Part shown: piece by piece, positions 55,637 through 64,000 of the stretch
How the letters are laid out: the number at the start of each line of letters is the position of its first letter
How positions within the stretch are numbered: the first letter of the stretch is position 1
From: Amorphophallus konjac
Taxonomy: Eukaryota; Streptophyta; Magnoliopsida; Alismatales; Araceae
NCBI GenBank assembly: GCA_022559845.1
Contig: CM040120.1
Span: forward strand, 168,188,334-168,252,333
DNA: 64,000 nucleotides
Direction of reading: 5' to 3'
Program-made: the position numbers and the translations under genes
The notes under the pieces: model-generated
What the model was told of the DNA's origin: nothing
Database searches by the model: none
Seen by the model: the letters and a program-made list of their open reading frames with translations, nothing else

Positions 55637-57829
55637 CTATTTTGCACGAATAGGCACCCAAGAAGTCTTGGGTCCTGAGTTAGCAGTGACATTCTTAGCA
55701 GGTTTTCTAACCAATCTCCTAGCAGCATAGTCATCAGATTTCATCAGATAGCAATTATTCATTAAATGACCAATTGTACAATAATAATAGCAAGATGCAG
55801 CAGGTTTCAGATTGGATTTATGCACATTCTTATTAACATGATTTTTATGCACATATGTATGAAAATTTTTGTTAACAGAATTGAAATTCTGTTTACCAAA
55901 ACCAGCATTGCTTTGGTATCCTGCCAGCCAACAGGTTGCAGCCCTGTGACCTGGCTTTCCACAGTTAAAACAATGAGAAGAGTTCATTCTCTTAAAATTC
56001 TCTTTTCTACCCTAACCATGCCAGCATTCAATGGCCCTGTGGCCTGTCTTTCCACAGTTGACACATGCAGAGTATTTTCTATTTGCAGCAACTTTATTCC
56101 TATCAACATCATTATGGTTTGCAGGAAATTTAGCATGATGTGAAGAATATATTTTCCTACCATTTGCAAACCAGCATTGTGCGATGTTGTGTCCTAATTT
56201 GCCACAGTGCAGACATTCAATTTTCTTTTTCTGGAATGAAGAATTTTTATCATGAAGTTTCTTAGCATTCATTATCCCGGCCCTCATATCATCTTTCTCC
56301 ATCAATTTACACTCATGCATTAAATGTCCAAGTCTATGACAGTAGTGGCATGACATTTTCCTTTTAGATGAGTGTGTGTGCGGACTGTGATCAACATGCA
56401 CAGATGAGCCCTTTTTAATCATTTTCTGTTTTTTATCCTGTTCTTGTGTTTTCTTAGCCTTATAGTGAGGTGGAGAAGAAGTAGAAGGTTTTTCCTATTC
56501 AAATGATTTAACAAAAATAGTTTCCAAATTTGATCCATAGACCTTACTCATGACTGGACTGTAGCCCAGTCCCTTTTTCTTAAAAGTAGAGCTAGAAACA
56601 GAATATGTCTGAATTTTATTTTCAACGGTCTTTTTATTTACTGGGTTATAACCTAACCCCTCCTTCTGAAAATTGACTTTTACTCCCAGCAGTTTGTTCA
56701 GATTTTCTTGCCCATCAACAAATTTAGACAAAGATTTCCTTAAGTCTTGGATTTCTTCTTCTAAAAAGGCAATGTGTAACTCATAACTTGAAGTCTCTTG
56801 TTCACTGCAATTGACAGCCTCATTCAAGACTTTGTTGGCAATTATGTATTTCTCAACTTCCTTTCTCAACTCATCAATTTCTTCTGAATTATTGGACACC
56901 ACATGTTTACCCTTTTCAAATGTCAGCAATCTCTCTGACAAGATGGTGTTCAACTGTTTTAGTTTCTCAATTTCTTCCTTTAGTCTGTCATTCTGAATTA
57001 ATTCGTTTATCAAAATCTGATCATCAGAGTCAGTTTCAGATTTTCTTCCATCCTTAAAAGTTTTCAAGTCTTTTTGCAGTTTCTCAACGTTTTTCTGTAA
57101 TTCAAAGTTGACAGACTTAATGGCTTCAGATTTTTCAGCAAGTACTTTATTTTCAATCCTGAGCTTCTCTAAACTTTCCTTGCTTTCAGCTGAGGATTTT
57201 CTCAGGGAATCAATCTCACTCACATGATTCTTATTTCCATTGATTAGCACATCATTTTGTTTTTTCAACATTTGTAGATTAGACACACAGGCATCATGAG
57301 AACTCTTCAATTCAGCACATTTTTTATAGTCAGACCTTGAACTATCTAATCCCTTATTCCTTTTCAATTTTTTATATCGTTTTTGCAATTTTTCATATGA
57401 CTCAGATAAATCGCTGTAAGCATTTTCCCAATCTTCTATAGAAAAGTTCTCGAAGAGGTTTACCTCTTCTTCATTCTCCTCCACCTCTTGGCTGGTACTG
57501 TGGTCACTTCTGCTAACCATCATGCATGTGCTTTCATTTCTCCTGTGGGCTAGCTTCAGCTGGTCCATAATATCCATGGCGGATCTGCAATCATGGAAAC
57601 AAGAATGCAAGGCTTTATCAGTCGCTGTTAACATTAGGTTTAAGACCTTTTGATTCTCTCGGAACATCTGATTCTCACTGTCCGTCCACTTGGACCTTTT
57701 CTTGGGCAGTTCATACGGACCTTGTGAAATCAACTTCCACAAGTCCTTATCAGCTTGTTTAACAAACATGCGAACAACACTGAACCATATGTCAAAATCA
57801 GGTCCCTTAAAAATTGGTGGATTAGCCAT
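55637..57829 (-). pseudogene. gag: Sirevirus gag of G with five zinc knuckles
   Basis: Start at the ATG 57829-57827 (MANPPIFKGPDFDIWFS), about 110 bp after the primer site. N-terminal gag domain (LWKLISQGPYELP, KALHSCFHDCRSAMDIMDQL), acidic linker, coiled coil (codons about 140-400), GLGYNPVNKKTVENKI with a partial duplicate (KKKGLGYSPV), then zinc knuckles CHYCHRLGHLMHEC, CLHCGKLGHNIAQC, CVNCGKTGHRAIEC and CFNCGKPGHRAATC, and a fifth with its second Cys shifted by one residue. It ends soon after SGPKTSWVP, the usual gag/pol border. Two in-frame TAG stops (about 56495 and 56012) interrupt about 730 codons; there is no frameshift. Four CCHC knuckles in good order are more than the one to three commonly seen in copia gag. 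Confidence 0.9.
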
Positions 57830-57940
57830 TGCCACCAGTTCAAACGAACAGATATCAAACACTAACTCACAAGCAAAACAATGCACACAGGAAACACGTA
57901 GAGGATCCTCTGAGAATCGTTGGATTCTGAACCAGAGACC

Positions 57941-57952
57941 GCTCTGATACCA
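57941..57952 (-). other. Primer-binding site of G
   Basis: In complement TGGTATCAGAGC, initiator-Met tRNA complement, two bases from the 5' LTR. Confidence 0.92.
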
Positions 57953-58215
57953 ATTGATAGGTCCAGAGGGGGGTGAATGGACCTTTACCAATTAAAACAT
58001 TGAGGATTAAAAAGTAAGTTCTCAATTAGGAGTTTCCGAAAAAGATCTGAACGGTCAAACACTAACCGCGCAGAACGATCAGCTACGAAGATAGAGATGG
58101 ATCGGCCTAGACAAGCATCTACCGAATAAATCCAAAGCCAGAATAGAAACCAAACACACTGCGCCAGAGATTTTTAAGGTGGTTCGGTCAGACCTCCAGT
58201 CTGCCTACGTCCACC

Positions 58216-58570
58216 CCTCACTTCAAACCGAAGTGAGGCTTCCACTAGCACCGGCTAGCCAAGCAGACTCAGTCTGCGACAACGGCTGATTCACAGCTTC
58301 ACCAGGGGAACACCCTCCCCTCTTCCTCCACACCCGGAGGGAACCCTAAGGACGCCAAGTCCCTAGAAACCAGGAAACAAGTTCCTCTTCCTCCAACCGG
58401 AGGGAACACTAGTGATCTGCAGTCACTAGAACCAGAGACCAAGGTCTCTCTTCCTCTGAAGCCCAGAGGGAACCCACAAGCAGCACACGGCCACTTGCAA
58501 CTGGAGACATCGTCTCCCTTCTCCTGAACCAACAGAATAGGAGGACCACCGATCTCAACCTGAGAATCGG
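58216..58570 (-). repeat. Stem-loop string in the 5' LTR of G
   Basis: Same string as 49328-49682. Here one stem reads GGAGAC/GTCTCC (6 bp), where the 3' LTR has lost the inner pair. Confidence 0.85.
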
Positions 58571-58895
58571 AGACAAAACTAGAACAGTAAAGAAAGATCA
58601 AAAATAAGAAACTAAAAAGATACAGCAGACTGAATGCTGGAACGATAAAATACAGAATATAGCTCACAATAGAGCAAACTGGTTCGGATTTGATCCTGAA
58701 ACCAGAATCCTTCTTCTTCTTCTTTCTGAACTCTCAGCTTCGAGCTCTCTCTCTCTCTCACTCTCTCTGCTATTCTCTCTTCTTCCTCTTCTTCAGTTTC
58801 TACCCTCTATTTTCTTCTCTTCTTTTGCTGGATCGAACTCTCTGCACTTCTGCTTTTTCTTTTTCCCTTTCGATCAACCTTGGACGAAGGCTTCA

Positions 58896-58904
58896 ATATA
58901 TAGC
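58896..58904 (-). promoter_or_regulatory. TATA box of G
   Basis: In complement CTATATATT, between the ACACGAAG array and the stem-loop string, as in B, E and H. Confidence 0.5.
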
Positions 58905-59163
58905 AGCAGCAGGTGGATAAGGTACAGAATGCGTGTGCCTCCTACACCCGATCCATAACCCTCTTTCCACGTGCCCTTATAGCATTGGTTCCTTTAGTAT
59001 TGGATCACGTGCAGCCCAGACACTGGGGAATATTCTTCCTCGGACCACCTTCTTCTTTTTGTTTTTCATCTTCTCCTGCAAAGAGATTAAAACCATTAAT
59101 ACTCAGGGTTCTCTCTATGTATATATATACCGAAAATAAGTCGGTTGACACTCAAGCTAAAGC

Positions 59164-59934
59164 TGCACGAGGTGTGTAGGAACAACAAAAGGTGCACTAT
59201 ACTGAGAACGACACGAGGTACATAAGATGACTACAGCACGAGATAAAGAGAGTACGACACGAGGTACATAAGATGACTACATCACGAGATAAAGAGAGAA
59301 CGACACGAGGTACCACAGTAACAAGGCTAAGACTACAAAGAGAACGACACGAAGTCAGATGAGAATAACACGAGGTGAGAAGGAAATAACACGGAGTAAA
59401 ACGGTAGTAAAACACGCGATCAGAGGAAACCTGGACGAAGATAGAAAGAAGCAACACGAAGACATAAAAACAACACTAAGACACAAACACAGAAATAACA
59501 TGAAGACTCAAACACAAAAATAACACGAAGACATAAAAACAACACGAAGACACAAATACAGAAATAACATGAAGATTCAAACACAAAAACAACACGAAGA
59601 ACGACCAATCAAAACGACTAAGTTGACTCGAGGTCATCGGTGAATCAATACGAGAATCAACATGAAATATCAAACAGCAAAGGGAACGGCACAAAGTGAA
59701 ATGACACTTTACACTAAAATGACTTGAAGACACAGGAAAACGACTCGAAAACGAGGATGACACGGGCTGAAAATAACTCGAAGACGAAAACAGAAACCGA
59801 CACGAAGTGTGGTCACAAAGCAAGAAAGACACGGGGTCTTGGAAAAGAACAACACGAATATAGAAGACTCGAAGTAAAACGGCCAAAAATAAGACTCGAA
59901 GACAACCCCTGAAAATAACTGAAGTGACTCGAAA
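59164..59934 (-). repeat. Array of ACACGAAG/ACACGAGG motifs, 5' LTR of G
   Basis: Same array as 50282-51051, with a few point differences and the same number of copies as far as can be counted by eye. Confidence 0.85.
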
Positions 59935-60017
59935 GTTTATTTTTCACAGAGAATTAATTTTTGTTCTCCACTAAGGCTCATAGTGTTGTCATCCTCAAAA
60001 CATGTAAAGACTCAACA

Positions 60018-60144
60018 TCTTGCCGTGGTGCTAGATGGATTTTTTGCTTTTTGCTATGCAATCTACTGGCTTTTGCCTTTCAGATGTACCAATAATTGAA
60101 TGAAAAGAAGAGAGTTTTATTTCCCTCAAATTATTTGCACAACT
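60018..60144 (-). other. F sequence just downstream of pol
   Basis: Short non-coding stretch between the target repeat of G and the pol stop. Confidence 0.6.
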
Positions 60145-63100
60145 TTAAAAGTAGAATTTGCGTAGTGCGGCTGTGTTCCACGTCCGAGGGATGGGTTCCC
60201 CTTCCGTTGTAGCTAGCCTGTACGCACATTTCCCGGGCATCTCGACCACTCGGTAGGGGCCTTCCCAGTTAGGGGATAGCTTGCCCGCCGCCTCTAGTGG
60301 TCGAGAGGCTTCGGCTTTCCTGAGGACGAAGTCTCCCGGTTGAAAGTGTCTGTTTCGGACTTTGGCGTTGTAGCATCGCGTGAGGCGGCGTTGGTACTCC
60401 GTAGCTTGGATACTGGCGATCTCTCGGAGTTCATCAGCCTGGTCGAGGTTCTCGAGTAACTTTTGTTCGTTTGCCTCGGGCGAGTAGCGGATGACTCGGA
60501 GAGACGGGTTGGCAACCTCTAACGGAATGACGGCCTCAGTGCCATACACCAGCTGGAAATGACTTTCACCGGTTGCCGTTCTGGGAGTCGTTCGGTGTGA
60601 CCAAAGTACGCTGGGCAGTTCCTCGAGCCAGCTACCCTTGGCCTTACCGAGTCTGGTCTTTATGCCTTTTAAGATAGTTTTATTGGCATTTTCGACCAGC
60701 CCGTTGGCCTTAGGGTGGGTGACCGAAGTGAAGTGGTTGCGAATGTTTAGGTCGGCGCATCTGTCTAGGAAATAACGAGAATCGAATTGCCGACCGTTGT
60801 CGCTCACTATCACCCGGGGGATGCCGAAGCGACAAATGATCGACTTCCATACGAAACTCCAGACGACTGTCTCGGTGATCCTCGCCCTGGCTTCGGCCTC
60901 GATCCATTTGGTGAAGTAGTCGATGGCGACGATGATGAACTTCTTCTGGGACTGAGCCGTAGGGAACCGCCCAAGAATGTCGATCCTCCACCGAGCGAAG
61001 GGATAGGGCTCGTTAAAGGTGATGAGCTCCGTAGCCGGCTGATGGACCAAGTGGTCGAATCGCTGGCATCGGTCGCACTGCTGTACGTGAGCCATGCAGC
61101 CGCGCTGCAAGGTTGGCCACCAGTACCCCTGCCGTAGCAGGATCCTAGCTAGAGACCTTCCTCCTGAATGCGCTCCGCACAGGCATTCATGAGTCTCTTG
61201 GATGGCTCGGTTGGCCTCGTCGGGGCCGAGACACTTCAGGAGGGGACCAGAGAAGGACCTCCGGTAGAGAGTGTCGTCGAGGATGACGAAGCGCTAGGCT
61301 TGATACTTCATTCGGCGTGCCTCCCGAGGGTCGGAGGGCTCTCGGGATTCCTGGAGCCAAGACAGGTAGGGGGAGCGCCAGTCACTTGGAAGGGCCGAGT
61401 CAACGTCCAGGAGCTCCGAGTCAATGCTCGGGCCCTCTAGCTCTTCAAGGAGGACTGATCGGGTACCTTCAGGGTCGAGATAGGAGGCTAATCGAGAGAG
61501 GGCGTCCGCTCAGGAGTTTTCCTCCCGAGCTATTCGGACCACCACGAATCCCTCGAACTGTTGTGCCAGGTCTCTGACCAGTTGGAGGTATTTTACCATA
61601 GGGGCCTCTCGAGCTTCGTATTTGCCGTTGACTTGGCTAGCGACCAGCTGGGAGTCGGTGTGGATTTTGACTCGCTCAGCCCCCAACCGTCGAGCCATGC
61701 GAGCTCCCGAGATAAGGGCGTCGTACTCGGAAGCATTATTGGACGCCTGAAAGCTGAATTTCAAGGCGTACTGTAGTTCTACTCCTTTGGGGGACCTCAG
61801 GAGGATCCCTGCACCACTACCGACCTGAGTTGAAAGATCCGTCGACGAACAGTTCCCAGGTCAGCCCGGGTGCGGACAGAGATCTCTCTTCAGTCGGGAT
61901 GGTGCTCTCGGCGATGAAGTCGGCGAGCGCTTGGCCTTTCATAGCCGAGCGCGGGTGGTACGAGATATCGTAGGCCCCAAGCATGATTGCCCATTTGACG
62001 AGTCGCCCTGAAGCTTCGGGGTGGGCTAGAATCTTTTTCAATGGTTCGCCGGTTAGCACGGTGATGGGGTGCCCTTGGAAATAGGGTCGGAGGCGATTGG
62101 CAGAGGTAACCAACGCTAGCACGAATTTCTCGATTGTGGGGCACCTCTTTTCAGCCTCGTTGAGCACCTTGCTGGTGTAGTACACCGGCCTCTCGATTCC
62201 GGAGTCATTTCTGACCAGGACCGAGCTGACTGTGGATGGTGTTGCCGAGAGATAGAGCAGTAAGACTTCGCCCGGAACAGGTTTGGAGAGCATCGGGGGC
62301 GAGGCCAGGAACTCCTTTAGCTCGGTGAACGCTCTCTGGCATTCCTCATCCCATGTGAATGTAGCAGATGCCAATTTGGGCCCCCTCAAAAGTTTGAAGA
62401 AGGGCAAGCATCGTTCGGCCGCACGGGATAGGAAGCGGCTGAGAGCGGCGACACGCCTAGTTAGGCGCTGGACGTCCTTGACGCAAGTGGGAGGGCGCAT
62501 GTCCAGGATGGCCTGGACCTTGTCGGGGTTGGCTTCGATCCCGCGTTGAGTGACCAGGAAACCCAGGAACTTCCCAGACCTTACTCCGAAGGCGCACTTG
62601 GCAGGATTGAGATTCATGTTGTACTTCAGGAGGGTGCCGAAGGTTTAGGCGAGGTCGGTGAAGTGATCTTGGGCCTTGGGGGTCTTGACGAGCATGTCGT
62701 CAATGTAAGCCTCGACGTTTCGACCTAACTGCTCCTCGAACATGTGATTGACCAGCCTTTGATACGTAGCTCCAGCGTTCTTCCACCCGAAAGGCATCCA
62801 GGTGTAGCAGTATACGCCGTAGTCGGTGATGAAGGTGGTCTTCTCGATATCTTCTGGATCCATTCTGATCTGATGATAACCTGAATAGGCGTCTAGGAAG
62901 CTGAGTATCTCGTTGCCCGAGGTTGAGTCAACCAATTGGTCGATGCTCGATAACGGATAGCAGTCCTTAGGAGTGGCCTTATTCAGATCGGTGAAGTCCA
63001 CACACATCCGCCATTTGCCCGAAGCTTTAGGTACCAGGACGACGTTGGCTAGCCACGTCGGGTACAGGACCGGTCTAGAAAGGCCAGTCTCTTGTCCCTT

Positions 63101-64000
63101 GGTTACCTGCACCTTGATGATCGTATGTTTCTCTTGTTCATGCTTCCTTCTGCGCTGCTGTACGGGCTTCACGGCGGGGTCGAGGTTGAGCTTGTGCATC
63201 ACGGTCTCCTCTGGTATTCCAGGCAATTGATCATCGGACCAAGCAAAGACTCGGATGTACTCAGAAAGGAATTCTTTATATTGATGCTGAACCTTGGGCG
63301 GTAGGTCGGCTCTGATCCTTACTCCTAGGGTCGGGTCATCGTTTAGGAAAATCGTCAGTAATTCGCCACCAGGCTCGGTGGTTGTTGTTTTATCCTCGAC
63401 TCCCCGGGGACCCTTATCTTTCCCATCTGGCCTTGTGGCTTCCATCGAGATATTGTAGCACCTTCTGGCCGCGGCCTGATTACCTCGGACTTTCCCGTCT
63501 GGCCTGGCTTCCACCGAGATATTTTTGGTGGGGAACTTCATTTTTTTGTGATAGGTAGATCGTACGGCCTTTATTCGGCTGAGGATTCCCCGGCTGAAGA
63601 TGGCATTGTATGCTATCATACCCTTAATCACTATGAAGTCCACCATGACCGTAACGGTTCTGGGTGGGGTGCCGAGGGTAACCGGCAGGCTTAGGGCTCC
63701 CTTGGGATAGGTGGCCAGGCCATTAAACCTGCAGAGGGGGGTTCGGACCGGGCGGAGCTTGGATGGATCTTCCCCAATCTTAAGGAAACAGTCATAAGAC
63801 AACACATCAGGGGCACTCCCATTGTCAACTAGAATCCTATCTATGTTACAATGGTTTATTGTGGCCGAGATTACGAGGGCGTCATCATGTGGGGTGCTCA
63901 GCCCTTCCAGATCTCGGTCGGAGAAAACTATGACCTGGGACTCACTCGACGGGGCCTTGGGGGGCTCTATGGCTCGGCTCGCCCACTCGGCATGACGCTT
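60145..64000 (-). pseudogene. pol: Tat-type gypsy pol of F (PR-RT-RH-aRH-INT)
   Basis: The frame is open at the window edge. Protease around LVDNGSAPDVL (DNG in the active-site position, near 63815), RT with ANVVLVPKASGKWRMCVDF, WMPFGWKNAGATYQ and the catalytic YIDDML, then the RT thumb and RNase H (KCAFGVRSGKFLGFLVT; PVYYTSKVLNEAEKRC), a second archaeal-like RNase H (LFVDGS...NNASEYDAL...HTDSQLVASQ), and integrase with an HHCC-like CDRC region, catalytic D in AIDYFTKWIE, D in VSDNGRQF and E in NGLVENANKT, ending LRKFYF. Breaks: in-frame TAA at 62645-62647, a frameshift near 61820-61835, TGA near 61510 and TAG near 61294. The enzyme would copy and integrate the element; this copy is inactive as read. 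Confidence 0.93.

Larger units (their letters stand above)
49067..60017 (-). mobile_element. Sirevirus G: gag and env-like ORF, pol missing
   Basis: Complete element with LTRs 49067-51134 and 57955-60017 and a perfect target repeat tcttg (49062-49066, 60018-60022). Minus-strand order: primer site, gag (57829-55637), 1.6-kb spacer, second ORF (53991-51445), polypurine tract. In autonomous Sireviruses pol lies between gag and the env-like ORF, so precisely that part is absent. Both frames carry only nonsense changes and no frameshift. Confidence 0.92.
57955..60017 (-). repeat. 5' LTR of G
   Basis: 2063 bp, nearly identical to 49067-51134. Ends CTCAACA and is followed by target repeat tcttg. 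Confidence 0.93.
40205..64000 (-). mobile_element. Tat-lineage gypsy element F (runs off the window)
   Basis: A GC-rich minus-strand element: 3' LTR 40205-40548, polypurine tract, antisense extra ORF, spacer, and pol from 60145 to the window end. Pol followed by an extra antisense ORF and a second RNase H domain is the known signature of Tat-group elements (Retand/Ogre type). It is interrupted by I (42579-47455) and G (49067-60017). Likely target site cctgc (40200-40204). Gag and the 5' LTR are outside the window. Confidence 0.82.

Overview
The window looks like heterochromatic or intergenic DNA from a large, transposon-rich flowering-plant genome. I see no host gene, rRNA, tRNA or CRISPR. 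Nearly every base belongs to an LTR retrotransposon: Ty1/copia Sirevirus types with an initiator-Met tRNA primer site, and Ty3/gypsy types of chromovirus and Tat style. The species cannot be named from this sequence alone.

Layout, using local names. Element A ends with a 3.6 kb LTR (62-3701) and is inserted in a minus-strand gypsy PR/RT fragment (3702-4198). Sirevirus B (4199-8397, plus) interrupts that fragment and is itself cut inside gag by a minus-strand gypsy LTR, D (8398-8601 and about 30079-32073). D holds a pol-less gypsy element C (19334-30073, TSD agtag). A pol-less Sirevirus H (8602-19329, minus) sits exactly on C's left border. D is cut again by E (32074-40204, plus), the same Sirevirus family as H. 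E's 3' LTR is cut by the GC-rich Tat-type element F (40205 to beyond the window, minus). F carries an antisense, apparently spliced extra ORF and PR-RT-RNaseH-aRNaseH-INT. F is interrupted by a copia element I whose interior is only 94 bp (42579-47455, TSD tcgag) and by Sirevirus G (49067-60017, minus, TSD tcttg), which has gag and an env-like ORF but no pol. The chain fragment > B > D > E > F > G is six levels deep.

None of the Sireviruses whose interior is visible to its end (E, H, G) has pol. They could only move with enzymes supplied in trans. Most inactivating stops are of the CAA/CAG/CGA to TAA/TAG/TGA type, as expected from deamination of methylated cytosine.

Two structural signals are not explained by coding content. 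(1) Three gypsy sequence families (A, C, D) carry arrays of about 23-bp dyad units with CpG at unit positions 4-5 and 19-20 (CG-N13-CG). The flanking letters differ by family: ACGCC...GGCGT in A and C, ACGGTC...GACCGT in D. (2) The three Sirevirus families carry, between TATA box and primer site, a string of about 10-12 short, nearly perfect stem-loops next to a conserved block, with stem sequences that change together between families. Each Sirevirus family also has its own short-motif array in U3 (GTCGGTGCA, GGGTCGACCC or ACACGAAG), reminiscent of the repeated palindromic motifs known in Sirevirus LTRs.
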